Shown here: positions 25,621 to 34,636 of the stretch, one piece after another
Layout: each line of letters begins with the position of its first letter
Position numbering within the stretch: the stretch's first letter is position 1
Translations under genes and position numbers: made by a program
The notes under the pieces: generated by a model
The model's database searches: none
What the model saw: only the letters and a program-made list of their open reading frames with translations
What the model was told of the DNA's origin: nothing
Source: Geodermatophilus poikilotrophus
GTDB lineage: Bacteria > Actinomycetota > Actinomycetes > Mycobacteriales > Geodermatophilaceae
Direction: 5' to 3'
NCBI RefSeq assembly: GCF_900111455.1
Contig: NZ_FOIE01000007.1
Location: forward strand, 1 to 60,743
Length of the DNA: 60,743 nt

Positions 25621-25666
25621 CCGGGTACCCCGCCGGTGGGCGGGCCCACCCCCACCGGGTACCCGG
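25621..25666. promoter_or_regulatory. nested palindrome in the LCP / exonuclease III divergent promoter region
   Basis: Outer arms CCGGGTACC (25621-25629) and GGTACCCGG (25658-25666) enclose a second pair, GGTGGGC (25635-25641) and GCCCACC (25644-25650). It ends 44 bases before the exonuclease start, so an operator or an RNA hairpin in the leader is possible. Confidence 0.45.
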
Positions 25667-25710
25667 AGCCGGGACGCCGCCCGCGGAGGACCTCCGTATG
25701 GTCGGTCCCC

Positions 25711-26505
25711 GTGCGCATCGCCACCTGGAACGTCAACTCGATCCGCACCCGTGCCGACCGCGTCGTCGCGTGGCTGCAGCGCTCCGACGTCGACGTCCTG
25801 GCTCTCCAGGAGACGAAGTGCCGGGACGACCAGTTCCCCGAGTCCCGGTTCACCGACCTCGGGTACCAGGTCGCGCACGTGGGCCACTCGCAGTGGAACG
25901 GGGTGGCGCTGCTGTCCCGCGTCGGCCTCGAGGACGTCGAGGTGGGCTTCCCCGGCCAGCCCGGCTTCGGCAGCCCCGAGCCGGCGGTCGAGGCCCGCGC
26001 CCTGGGCGCCACCTGCGCCGGGGTGCGGGTGTGGAGCCTGTACGTCCCCAACGGGCGCACGCTCACCGACCCGCACTACGAGTACAAGCTGCGGTGGCTC
26101 GAGGCGCTGCGGACGGCGGCCGGCGGCTGGCTGGCCGCGGACGCCGGCGCGCAGGTCGCCCTCGTCGGCGACTGGAACATCGCCCCGCAGGACGACGACG
26201 TGTGGGACGTGCGGGTCTTCGCGCACTCCACGCACGTCTCCGAGCCCGAGCGCGCGGCCTTCCGCGCGATCGTCGACGCCGGGTACGCCGACGTCGTCCG
26301 GCCGCACACCCCCGGCCCGGGGGTCTACACCTACTGGGACTACACGCAGCTGCGCTTCGCCCGCCGTGAGGGCATGCGGATCGACTTCGTCCTCGGTTCC
26401 CCCGCGCTGGCCGCCCGGGTGACGAATGCCCTGATAGACCGGCAGGAACGCAAGGGCAAGGGCGCCAGCGACCACGCCCCCGTGGTGGTCGAGCTCCGCG
26501 ACTGA
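25711..26505 (+). CDS. xthA: exodeoxyribonuclease III (AP endonuclease)
   Basis: 264 residues from GTG 25711. Family motifs are IATWNVNSIRTRADRV, LALQETKCRDDQFP (metal Glu), WSLYVPNGR, ALVGDWNIAPQDDDVWD (as VALVGDWNIA), YTYWDYTQLRFARREGMRIDFVL and GKGASDHAPVVVEL. It incises abasic sites and trims 3' ends in base-excision repair. It lies divergent from the LCP gene and upstream of a photolyase-like radical SAM gene. Confidence 0.95.
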   Translation: MRIATWNVNSIRTRADRVVAWLQRSDVDVLALQETKCRDDQFPESRFTDLGYQVAHVGHSQWNGVALLSRVGLEDVEVGFPGQPGFGSPEPAVEARALGATCAGVRVWSLYVPNGRTLTDPHYEYKLRWLEALRTAAGGWLAADAGAQVALVGDWNIAPQDDDVWDVRVFAHSTHVSEPERAAFRAIVDAGYADVVRPHTPGPGVYTYWDYTQLRFARREGMRIDFVLGSPALAARVTNALIDRQERKGKGASDHAPVVVELRD

Positions 26506-26821
26506 CTCTCGAGCGTCAGCCGCCGAGCACGCCGTCGACCACGGCCGTGGCTCCCCCGACAGCCCGGCGACGACGCGGCGGTGCGCGCACTCCGGGCCCC
26601 GAACGGCGCGGCCGCCGCGGATCCCAGCGAGGGCACCCAGCCTGCGCCCACGGTCAGCGGCCCGGCCCGGGCGGGCCACCGCAGGGCCTCGGGTGGGGAC
26701 GTGGGGACAGCGAGCGGGCACCTCCCGAACCCGGCCGACACCTCCGCGGACGGCGACGAGGGGACCGCGACGAGCCGCTGACGAGGGCATCAGCGGGCCG
26801 CCGCCGGTGTTGTACCCGGCG
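26506..26821. other. 316-base gap with no recognised gene
   Basis: The DNA here is uniformly GC-rich. Open frames on both strands are short, low-complexity and lack recognisable domains. There is no tRNA-like fold and no member of the dispersed palindromic families. It may hold the promoter of the radical SAM gene; nothing specific is visible. Confidence 0.5.
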
Positions 26822-27949
26822 ATGACCGCGCAGCTCGCACCCCTCGCCCCCGGCGCTCCCTCGCCCACCCGGTCCACTCCCCCGCCCACCCGCCTCTGGA
26901 CGCCGTCGCGCGTCCTGGTCACCCGCTCGGCCGCGGAGCGGCCGCACGGACAGCGCATCCTGGCCCGGCTCGAGGCCGCCGGGGTGTCCGACGTCGAGCT
27001 GCTGCCCGGCGACCGGCTGCCCAACCTGCGCGGGGACGGCGACCGCGCGGCGTTCATGCGCGCCAAGGACACCCTCGCCGTCGTCGTCCCGCCGCCGTCC
27101 AAGCGCAGGCTGCAGCCCATCCCGCCGTCCGCCGACTGGCGCGTCGACCTGGCCGAGGGCTGCCCCGCGCACTGCCAGTACTGCTACCTCGCGGGCTCGC
27201 TGTCCGGCCCGCCGATCACCCGCGTGTTCGCCGACCTCGACGAGGTGCTCACCGGCCTGGACGGTCACGTCGGCCGCGGCACGGTCACCTCCGGCACGCT
27301 GGAGCGCGGCGGCGAGGGGACGACGTTCGAGGCCTCCTGCTACACCGACCCGCTGGCGATCGAGCACCTCACCGGCGGACTGGCCGCGGCCATCACGCAC
27401 TTCGGCACGCACGACTGGCCCGGGCCGGTGCAGCTGCGGGCCACCACCAAGTTCGACGACGTCACCGGCCTGCTGGACCTGCCGCACGGTGGGCGCACCC
27501 GGCTGCGGTTCTCGGTCAACGCGGCCTCGGTGGCCCGCCGGTTCGAGGGGGCGACGTCCCCCGTGCCGGGGCGGGTCGCCGCCGCGGCCGCCGTCGCCGC
27601 CGCCGGCTACCCGGTCGGCCTGACCATCGCGCCGATCATGCCGGTCGGGGGGTGGCGGGAGGAGTACGGCGCCCTGCTCGACGCCGTGGCCGCCGCGCTG
27701 CCGGCCGGCGCCGACCTCACCGTCGAGTGCATCACGCACCGGTTCACGCCCGGCAGCAAGGAGACGCTGCTGGACTGGTACCCGCGCACGAAGCTCGACA
27801 TGGACGAGGCCCGCCGCACCACCAAGCGCGGGAAGTACGGCTCGGTCAAGCACGTCTACCGGAGGGAGACGATGGCCGAGCTGCGCGGCTGGTTCGAGGC
27901 CGCACTGGCCGAGCGGCTGCCCCAGGCCCAGCTCCTGTACTGGACCTGA
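26822..27949 (+). CDS. SPL-family radical SAM protein (spore photoproduct lyase-like)
   Basis: 375 residues from ATG 26822. The radical-SAM motif is EGCPAHCQYCYLAGS (Cys-x3-Cys-x2-Cys). Further family segments are TFEASCYTDPLAIEHLTG, where the Cys may match the radical-quenching cysteine of spore photoproduct lyase, VNAASVARRFEGATSPVPGR, PVGLTIAPIMPVGGW and ITHRFTPGSKETLLDWYP. Spore photoproduct lyase repairs a UV thymine dimer. In non-sporulating actinobacteria the substrate of these relatives is unproven. The neighbouring exonuclease III gene makes a repair role plausible. Confidence 0.85.
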   Translation: MTAQLAPLAPGAPSPTRSTPPPTRLWTPSRVLVTRSAAERPHGQRILARLEAAGVSDVELLPGDRLPNLRGDGDRAAFMRAKDTLAVVVPPPSKRRLQPIPPSADWRVDLAEGCPAHCQYCYLAGSLSGPPITRVFADLDEVLTGLDGHVGRGTVTSGTLERGGEGTTFEASCYTDPLAIEHLTGGLAAAITHFGTHDWPGPVQLRATTKFDDVTGLLDLPHGGRTRLRFSVNAASVARRFEGATSPVPGRVAAAAAVAAAGYPVGLTIAPIMPVGGWREEYGALLDAVAAALPAGADLTVECITHRFTPGSKETLLDWYPRTKLDMDEARRTTKRGKYGSVKHVYRRETMAELRGWFEAALAERLPQAQLLYWT

Positions 27950-27964
27950 GGCGCCGCTCGACGT

Positions 27965-28067
27965 GGCCCCGTCCCGAGGCTCACCGCGGCCCCGTCCCGG
28001 GTCCCGCCCTGAGCTCGCGGAGGGTGGGGAGGACGGGGTCCTCCCACGGTGAGGAGGACGGGGTCCC
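27965..28067. repeat. composite palindromic element, copy 7 (bidirectional terminator candidate)
   Basis: A full copy (27988-28044, GGCCCCGTCC to GGACGGGGTCC) is flanked by a partial copy GGCCCCGTCCCGAGGCTC at 27965 and by GAGGAGGACGGGGTCC at 28051. The latter abuts the stop codon of the formaldehyde dehydrogenase gene on the minus strand. It separates two convergent genes. Confidence 0.75.
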
Positions 28068-29288
28068 TCAGGCGGCGGGGATCATCCCGTTCGGGTCGAG
28101 GATGTACTTCTTCGCCGCGCCCTGGTCGAATTCCTGGTATCCCCGCGGCGCGTCCTCCAGCGGGATCACCTCGGCGTTCACCGCCTTCGCGATCTGCACC
28201 CGGTCGTGGAGGATCGCCATCATCAGCTGGCGGTTGTAGCGCATGACCGGGCACTGACCGGTGGTGAACGCGTGCGACTTCGCCCAGCCCAGGCCCAGCC
28301 GGATGGACAGCGACCCCGTCTTCGCCGCCTCGTCGGCCGCGCCCGGGTCCCCGGTCACGTAGAGGCCCGGGATGCCGAGCGCGCCGCCGGCCCGGGTGAT
28401 GTCCATCAGCGAGTTGAGCACCGTGGCCGGCGCCTCCCGCTCGGCGTCCTTCCCGTGGCCGCGGGCCTCGAAGCCGACCGCGTCGACGCCGCAGTCGACC
28501 TCGGGCTCGCCGAGGATCTGCTCGATCTGGTCCTTGGGGTCGCCCTGGGAGACGTCGACGGTCTCGCAGCCGAAGCTGCGGGCCTGGGCCAGCCGGTCGG
28601 CGTTGAGGTCACCGACGATGACGACGGCGGCGCCGAGCAGCTGCGCCGAGGCCGCGGCCGCCAGCCCCACCGGGCCGGCCCCGGCGATGTAGACCGTCGA
28701 GCCGGTGCCCACCCCGGCGGTGACGCAGCCGTGGTAGCCGGTCGGGAAGATGTCCGACAGCATCGTCAGGTCGCGGATCTTCTCCAGCGCCTGGTCCCGG
28801 TCCGGGAACCTGAGGCAGTTCCAGTCCGCGTACGGGACCATCACGTACTCGGCCTGGCCGCCGGTCCAACCGCCCATGTCGACGTAGCCGTAGGCCGAGC
28901 CGGGGCGGTCGGGGTTGACGTTCAGGCAGATGCCGGTCTTGCCCTCCTTGCAGTTGCGACAGCGGCCGCAGGCGATGTTGAAGGGCACGCTGACGATGTC
29001 GCCGACCTCGAGGAACTCGACGTCGGCGCCCTTCTCGATGATCTCGCCGGTGATCTCGTGGCCGAGGACCAGGCCCTCGGGCGCGGTCGTCCGCCCGCGG
29101 ACCATGTGCTGGTCGCTGCCGCAGATGTTGGTGCTGACCGTCTTCAGGATGACCCCGTGCGGGGTCTTGCGGCCGACGTTGGCCGGGTTGACCCCCGGAC
29201 CCTCCTTGAGTTCCAACCCGGGGTAGTCCAGGTCCGCGACCTCGACCTTGCCGGGCCCCATGTACATGACTGCCTTGTTGCCTGCCAC
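28068..29288 (-). CDS. fdhA: glutathione-independent formaldehyde dehydrogenase (zinc, NAD)
   Basis: 406 residues from GTG 29288 with AGAGGA upstream. Zinc residues lie in NICGSDQHMVRG and LGHEITGEI, and the structural zinc site is CGRCRNCKEGKTGIC. The NAD site is VYIAGAGPVGLAAAASA. The long middle insertion and the segment LNVNPDRPGSAYGYVDMGGW are typical of the Pseudomonas putida-type enzyme that dismutates or oxidises free aldehyde. It would protect from formaldehyde in the cytosol. Confidence 0.92.
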   Translation of the reverse strand: MAGNKAVMYMGPGKVEVADLDYPGLELKEGPGVNPANVGRKTPHGVILKTVSTNICGSDQHMVRGRTTAPEGLVLGHEITGEIIEKGADVEFLEVGDIVSVPFNIACGRCRNCKEGKTGICLNVNPDRPGSAYGYVDMGGWTGGQAEYVMVPYADWNCLRFPDRDQALEKIRDLTMLSDIFPTGYHGCVTAGVGTGSTVYIAGAGPVGLAAAASAQLLGAAVVIVGDLNADRLAQARSFGCETVDVSQGDPKDQIEQILGEPEVDCGVDAVGFEARGHGKDAEREAPATVLNSLMDITRAGGALGIPGLYVTGDPGAADEAAKTGSLSIRLGLGWAKSHAFTTGQCPVMRYNRQLMMAILHDRVQIAKAVNAEVIPLEDAPRGYQEFDQGAAKKYILDPNGMIPAA

Positions 29289-29500
29289 GGACGATCCTCT
29301 CGTCGGCGCCGGCACGCCTCTGTGCCGGCCGGGGTGCCCGCCGCCCGGGCGCCCCGGTGGCCGGTCCCTGTCCGCGACGGTCCTCCGGGGCTCGGAGGCG
29401 GCAGGGATCAGAGTCTGGTCCCCGCCACCCCCGGTGCGGCCCGGCGAAGTGCGCGACCGGGACCCGACACGCCGCCTGTGGACACGTACCGTGGCCCGTC

Positions 29501-30286
29501 GTGCTCGTCCTGCTGCCGCCGTCGGAGACCAAGGCCCCCGGTGGGGACGGCGGCCCGCTGGACCTCGCCGCGCTCTGCTGGCCCGAGCTGACCGGCGTCC
29601 GCGCCGGCCTGGCCGAGGCGCTGGTCGAGCTCGCCGGGGACCTCCCCGCCGCGCGGGCCGCACTGGGCCTGTCGCCGGCGCAGGACGACGAGGTGGCGCG
29701 CAACGCCGAGCTGCTCGGCGCCCCGACGATGCCGGCCCTGGAGCGCTACACCGGGGTCCTCTACGACGCCCTCGACGTGCGCTCGCTGACCCGTGCCCAG
29801 CGCGCCCGGGCCGACCGGCGGCTGGCGGTCGGGTCCGCGCTGTTCGGCGTGGTGCGCGGCACCGACCGGATCCCGGCCTACCGGCTGTCGGCCGGCTCCG
29901 CCCTGCCCGGCCGGCCGACGCTGCGCGCCCTGTGGCGCCCGACGCTGGGACCGCTGCTGGCGGCCGTCGACGAGCTGGTGGTCGACCTGCGCAGCGGCGC
30001 CTACACTGCGCTCGCACCGGTGCCCGGCGCGGTGACCCTCGAGGTGCTGAGCGAGCGCCCGGACGGCACGCGGGCGGTGGTCAGCCACTCCAACAAGGCG
30101 CACAAGGGCCGCGTCGCACGGCTGCTCGCCACCACGACCGGAGAGCCGGGGGACGTCGTCCGGCTGCGGGCACTGCTGCGCCAGGCCGGGTTCCACGTGG
30201 AACACCCCGGCGGCACCGCGCTGACCCTCGTCGTCCCCGGGGAGCATGCCGGCCCGACCCGGCACGCACCGTCGCCGCCGAGGTGA
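29501..30286 (+). CDS. yaaA: YaaA-family peroxide stress protein
   Basis: 261 residues from GTG 29501. The family signature is the start LVLLPPSETKAPGGDGGPLD, with ERYTGVLYDALDV, FGVVRGTDRIPAYRLSAGSAL, LVVDLRSGAYTAL and SHSNKAHKGRVARLLA. YaaA lowers free iron and DNA damage under peroxide stress and binds DNA in Escherichia coli. No operon partner is visible; the GAF-PP2C gene follows 132 bases later. Confidence 0.92.
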   Translation: MLVLLPPSETKAPGGDGGPLDLAALCWPELTGVRAGLAEALVELAGDLPAARAALGLSPAQDDEVARNAELLGAPTMPALERYTGVLYDALDVRSLTRAQRARADRRLAVGSALFGVVRGTDRIPAYRLSAGSALPGRPTLRALWRPTLGPLLAAVDELVVDLRSGAYTALAPVPGAVTLEVLSERPDGTRAVVSHSNKAHKGRVARLLATTTGEPGDVVRLRALLRQAGFHVEHPGGTALTLVVPGEHAGPTRHAPSPPR

Positions 30287-30418
30287 TCTGCGTCAGGATC
30301 GTTGCGCCCAACGGACAGCACGTGGCATAACTGCGGGGACGCGCGCAGCTCGAGCAGTCGTGGCCGCCGGCGGGTTCTGACCACCCCGGCACGGGGCGTC
30401 GACAACGGAGAGGTACCG

Positions 30419-33019
30419 GTGGAGGGATCCCCGCGGCTGGGTGGCGCCGTGCGCACGTCAGACCTCGAGTCGGCGGCCGAGGTGCTGCGCGGCGACCCGG
30501 TGCGCACCCGCGCCGCCCGTCGCCTCCGCAGCGCGCAGAACGGCTCGCCGGCCGTCGACCGGCTGGTGGAGCTGGCCGCGCGGCTGCTCGGCGCGCAGGC
30601 CGGCCAGATCTCGCTGCTCGGCGACGTGCAGTCGGTCGCCGGCGTCGCGGGGCTGCCACCGGGTGCCGCCACGCGGGAGACCGACCTCGCCGACACGCCC
30701 TGCACGCTGGCCGCGGCCGGCACCGACGTGCTCGCCATCCCCGACGCCCGGGCCGACGAGCGGGTCGGCCGGCTGCCGCAGGTGACCGGCGGGCAGGTCG
30801 TCGCCTACCTCGGCGCCCCGCTGACCGACGGGGACGGCCACGTCGTCGGGACGCTGTGCGTGTTCGACCCGCTGCCGCGGGAGTGGTCGGAGACCGACGC
30901 CGCGACGCTGCAGCAGCTCGCCGCCTCGGTGGTGACCGAGCTGGAGTACGCCGCGCTGACCGGCGAGTACGAGCGCCAGCACCTGCGGTGGCGGCTGGCG
31001 ATGGACGCCGGCGGGGTGGGCACCTTCGACCTGGACCTGCGGTCCGGCGAGCTGGTGTGGGACGACCCGCTGATGACGATGTTCGGGTACACCGCCGCGG
31101 ACTTCGACGGCACCATGACCGCCTTCAACCGGCGCCTGCACCCCGACGACCTGCCCCGCGTCAGCGAGGCGCTGCGCGCCTGCATCGACCTCGTGGGCGA
31201 CTTCGAGGCGGAGTACCGCGTCGTCCGCCCGGACGGCGGGACCCGCTGGGTGCAGGCCCGCGGTCGCGCGCTGGCCGGCCCGGACGGGACCACCGTCCGC
31301 GTGCTCGGCGCCGCGTACGACACCACCGAGGACCGCACCGGCGACGTCCGGGTGACGCGGGTGCTCGAGGCGATGCCGGCCGGCTTCTACTCGCTCGACC
31401 ACGAGTGGCGCTTCACGCACGTCAACGCCGAGGCCGAGCGGCTGCTCGGCCGCAGCCGCGAGGAGCTGCTCGGCGAGGTCATCTGGACGGCGTTCCCGGC
31501 GACGGTGAACAGCGAGTTCGAGGACAACTACCGCGGCGCGGTCCGGACCGGGCAGCCGGTCAACTTCGACGCGCACTACCCGGCGCCGCTGAACGGCTGG
31601 TACGAGCTGCGCGTCTGGCCGACCCCCGAGGGCCTGTCGGTCTACTTCATCGAGGTGACCGAGCGGAAGCTGGCGCGCGAGCACGCCGAGCGCTCGGCGC
31701 AGCGGCTGGCGGTGCTCGCGCAGGTCAGCGCCGAGCTGGCCGGGACCCTGGACGCGCAGGCCGCCACCAGCCGCCTCCCCCGGCTGGTGGTCCCCGGACT
31801 GGCGCAGTGGGGCATCGTCACCGTGGTCGACGCCGACGGACGCCCGCGCGACGTCGGCTGGTGGCACGCGGAGCCGTCATCGCGCGCGCTGGTCGAGCGC
31901 TACGCCGCCGTCCGGCTGGACGCGATGCCGGCCACCTCGCCCGTGACGCGGGCGCTCCTGGCCGGTGAGGCGGTGCGGGCGAACGCCGACGACGTGGTCG
32001 CCCTGCTGAACGACGGCGAGGCGCGGGACCTGCTGACGGCCCTGGCACCGGGCGCGGCGGTCTGCCTGCCGCTGCGCGGGCGGGGACGCACCCTGGGCGT
32101 GCTGACCCTCTACTTCGGTCGCGGCGACATGCTGTCGCGGGAGGACCTCGCCACCGCGCAGGACGTCGCCGACCGCGCCGGCCTGGCCCTGGACAACACC
32201 CGGCTCTACGCGCAGCAGCAGCAGCTGGCCGAGGGACTGCAGCGCAGCCTGCTCACCGAGCCGCCGGAGCCCGATCACGCCGAGATCGCCGTCCGCTACC
32301 TGCCCGCCGTCGAGGCGGCTCGGGTCGGCGGCGACTGGTACGACGCGTTCCTGCAGCCCAGCGGATCGACGATGCTGGTCATCGGCGACGTCGTCGGGCA
32401 CGACACCGAGGCTGCCGCGGCCATGGGGCAGCTGCGCGGCCTGCTGCGCGGCATCGCCACCTACAGCGATGCGTCGCCGGTCGAGGTGCTCCGCGGGCTG
32501 GACGCCTCGATGGCGGTGCTGCAGACCCACGTGCTGGCCACGGCTGCGGTGGCCCGCTTCGAGCAGACCGACGACGAGCGCCGGCGCGGCATCACCCGGA
32601 TGCGCTGGGCGAACGCCGGGCACCTGCCGCCGCTGGTCATCAACCCCGACGGCAGCGTGGCCGAGCTGGCCGCCTGGAGGGGCGACCTGCTGCTGGGTGT
32701 CGACCACGAGGTCGAGCGCCAGGAGTCGGTGGTGACCCTCGACCGCGGGTCCACCGTCCTGCTGTTCACCGACGGGCTCGTCGAGCGGCGCGACGCCGAC
32801 CTGGACGCCGGACTGGTGCGGCTGCGGGATGCGCTGGCCGAGGTGTCCCACCTGCCGCTCCAGCAGCTGCTGGACGAGGTGCTCGAACGGCTGGTCGACG
32901 GCCGGCCCGAGGACGACGTCGCGCTGGTCGCCGTCCGCCTGCACCGCCAGGACCGCCCGCGCCCGGTCGAGGCCGGCCCCAACGAGGTCCCGGACGTCGT
33001 CCCGCCGGAACCGGCCTGA
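30419..33019 (+). CDS. GAF-PAS-PAS-GAF-PP2C (SpoIIE/RsbU) phosphatase
   Basis: 866 residues from GTG 30419, with GGAGAGG upstream. Domains in order are GAF (about 40-180, with VAYLGAPLTDGDGHVVGTLCVF), PAS (about 195-305, ending GAAYDTTEDRTG), PAS (about 310-420), GAF (about 435-590) and a PP2C SpoIIE-type domain (about 600-850). PP2C metal and core motifs are RVGGDWYDAFL, VIGDVVGHDTEA, ANAGHLPPLV, LLFTDGLVERRDADL and PEDDVALVAV. Such proteins dephosphorylate anti-anti-sigma factors in partner switching. No transmembrane helix is present, so it senses cytosolic signals. Confidence 0.93.
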   Translation: MEGSPRLGGAVRTSDLESAAEVLRGDPVRTRAARRLRSAQNGSPAVDRLVELAARLLGAQAGQISLLGDVQSVAGVAGLPPGAATRETDLADTPCTLAAAGTDVLAIPDARADERVGRLPQVTGGQVVAYLGAPLTDGDGHVVGTLCVFDPLPREWSETDAATLQQLAASVVTELEYAALTGEYERQHLRWRLAMDAGGVGTFDLDLRSGELVWDDPLMTMFGYTAADFDGTMTAFNRRLHPDDLPRVSEALRACIDLVGDFEAEYRVVRPDGGTRWVQARGRALAGPDGTTVRVLGAAYDTTEDRTGDVRVTRVLEAMPAGFYSLDHEWRFTHVNAEAERLLGRSREELLGEVIWTAFPATVNSEFEDNYRGAVRTGQPVNFDAHYPAPLNGWYELRVWPTPEGLSVYFIEVTERKLAREHAERSAQRLAVLAQVSAELAGTLDAQAATSRLPRLVVPGLAQWGIVTVVDADGRPRDVGWWHAEPSSRALVERYAAVRLDAMPATSPVTRALLAGEAVRANADDVVALLNDGEARDLLTALAPGAAVCLPLRGRGRTLGVLTLYFGRGDMLSREDLATAQDVADRAGLALDNTRLYAQQQQLAEGLQRSLLTEPPEPDHAEIAVRYLPAVEAARVGGDWYDAFLQPSGSTMLVIGDVVGHDTEAAAAMGQLRGLLRGIATYSDASPVEVLRGLDASMAVLQTHVLATAAVARFEQTDDERRRGITRMRWANAGHLPPLVINPDGSVAELAAWRGDLLLGVDHEVERQESVVTLDRGSTVLLFTDGLVERRDADLDAGLVRLRDALAEVSHLPLQQLLDEVLERLVDGRPEDDVALVAVRLHRQDRPRPVEAGPNEVPDVVPPEPA

Positions 33020-33041
33020 TCTCCCGGCCGGATCGCCGGCG

Positions 33042-33095
33042 CTCCTCGTGCTCCGCGGGTCCTGCAGGCCACGCACAGCACGAGGAGGACCCGCG
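33042..33095 (+). terminator. two interlocking inverted repeats after the PP2C gene
   Basis: CTCCTCGTGCT (33042-33052) pairs with AGCACGAGGAG (33077-33087). CGCGGGTCCT (33054-33063) pairs with AGGACCCGCG (33086-33095). The order of arms is that of a pseudoknot, or of two alternative hairpins. It lies 22 bases after the stop and ends 20 bases before the amidase start. Confidence 0.6.
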
Positions 33096-33115
33096 ATGCA
33101 TGACAGAGTTCCCGG

Positions 33116-34534
33116 GTGACGACTTCCACCGACGAGCTGTGCCTGCGACCGGCGACCGAGCTGGCGGCGCTGATCCGCTCCCGGCAGCTGTCCGCCCGTG
33201 AGCTGACCGACGCCTGCCTGGAGCGCATCGAGCGGCTCGACGGCCAGGTCAACGCGGTGGTCACGCTGGACGCCGAGGGCGCCCGCGCCGCCGCCGACGC
33301 CGCCGACGCCGCGCTGGCCGCCGGCGAGGAGGTCGGCCCCCTCCACGGGCTGCCGGTGGCGCACAAGGACACCCACGCCACCGGCGGCATGCGCACCACC
33401 TGGGGCTCACCGCTCGCCGACACGGTGCCGGCGGACGACGAGCTGGTGGTCGCCCGGCTGCGCGCGGCCGGGACGGTGCGCATCGGCAAGACCAACGTGC
33501 CGGAGTTCGCGGCCGGCTCGCACACCTTCAACCCGCTGTTCGGCGTCACCCACAACCCGTACCGGCACGGGCTGTCGGCCGGCGGGTCGAGCGGGGGCGC
33601 GGCCGCGGCGCTGGCCGCAGGTCTCGTGCCGGTGGCCGAGGGCAGCGACTTCGGCGGCTCGCTGCGCAACCCGGCGGCGTTCTGCAACGTCGTCGGGCTG
33701 CGGCCCACGCCGGGGCGGGTGCCGACCTGGCCGGCCGCGATGGCCTGGTCGCAGCTGTCGGTGCAGGGCCCGATGGGACGCACGGTGGCCGACGTCGCGC
33801 TGGTGCTCTCGGCGATCGCCGGGCCGGACCGTCGCGTGCCGATCTCCCTCGACGACCCCGGCGCCCCCTTCGCCGCGCCGCTGCCCGAGCGCCTCGACGG
33901 GCTGCGCGTGGCCTGGGCGCCGGACCTGGGCGGGCGGGTGCGGGTGGACCCGGCCGTCACGGCGGTGCTGGCGGAGAGCGTGGCGGTGTTCGAGGAGCTC
34001 GGCGCCACCGTCGAGGCCGACTGCCCCGACCTCGCCGGCGCCGACGACGTCTTCGGCACGTTGCGGGCCTGGGTGTTCGACACGACCTTCAGCGACCTGG
34101 CCCGGCGGCACCCGGACCGGCTCAAAGAGTCGATCCGCTGGAACGCCGCGCTGGGCGCGGAGCTCACCGGCGCCGACCTCGCCCGCGCAGAGATGGCCCA
34201 CACGGCCCTCTACGAACGCGTCGTGGCCTTCTTCGACCGCTACGACGTCCTGCTGGCGCCGACGACACAGGTCCTGCCCTTCCCGGTGGAGGCCGAGTAC
34301 CCCACCGAGATCGACGGGGAGCCGCTGGCGGACTACCTGGCCTGGATGCGCTCCTGCACGCTCATCACGCCGACCGGCTGCCCCGCGCTCTCGGTGCCGG
34401 GCGGGTTCACCCCGGACGGGCTGCCGGTGGGCCTGCAGGTGGTCGCCCCGCCGCGGGCCGACCGGCGGGTGCTGGAGGTCGGGCACGCCTTCGAGCAGGC
34501 GACCCGCTTCGGCGAGCGCCGTCCGCCACTCTGA
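33116..34534 (+). CDS. amidase (amidase signature family)
   Basis: 472 residues from GTG 33116. The Ser-Ser-Lys catalytic apparatus is visible: Lys in LPVAHKDTHATGG, the Gly/Ser-rich SAGGSSGGAAAALAAG and the nucleophile in SDFGGSLRNPAAFCN. It hydrolyses an amide to acid and ammonia. The substrate is unknown. It does not resemble GatA in context, since no gatB or gatC is nearby. It converges with the mycothiol-linked gene across a long palindrome. Confidence 0.92.
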   Translation: MTTSTDELCLRPATELAALIRSRQLSARELTDACLERIERLDGQVNAVVTLDAEGARAAADAADAALAAGEEVGPLHGLPVAHKDTHATGGMRTTWGSPLADTVPADDELVVARLRAAGTVRIGKTNVPEFAAGSHTFNPLFGVTHNPYRHGLSAGGSSGGAAAALAAGLVPVAEGSDFGGSLRNPAAFCNVVGLRPTPGRVPTWPAAMAWSQLSVQGPMGRTVADVALVLSAIAGPDRRVPISLDDPGAPFAAPLPERLDGLRVAWAPDLGGRVRVDPAVTAVLAESVAVFEELGATVEADCPDLAGADDVFGTLRAWVFDTTFSDLARRHPDRLKESIRWNAALGAELTGADLARAEMAHTALYERVVAFFDRYDVLLAPTTQVLPFPVEAEYPTEIDGEPLADYLAWMRSCTLITPTGCPALSVPGGFTPDGLPVGLQVVAPPRADRRVLEVGHAFEQATRFGERRPPL

Positions 34535-34547
34535 CGCCGTCTCACCC

Positions 34548-34636
34548 TGTCTAGAGCTCCGGCTAGAGAATGGCAGATGCCGCGATCGACCCGGTCTCGA
34601 CCGGCGTCTGCGGTTCTCTCGGACCGACGCTAGACA
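34548..34636. repeat. 89-bp imperfect palindrome between convergent genes
   Basis: Nested arms match around a centre near 34592: TGTCTAG with CTAGACA, AGAGAA with TTCTCT, and GCAGATGCCG with CGGCGTCTGC (one mismatch). Its right end overlaps the TAG stop of the gene at 34630. It is less GC-rich than the surroundings and is not a member of the other palindrome families. A bidirectional terminator or a small mobile hairpin is possible. Confidence 0.65.

Noticed and set aside
26340..26741. A 133-codon minus-strand frame in and next to the 316-base gap
   Set aside because: No ribosome site, no recognisable domain, and half of it is antisense to exonuclease III.
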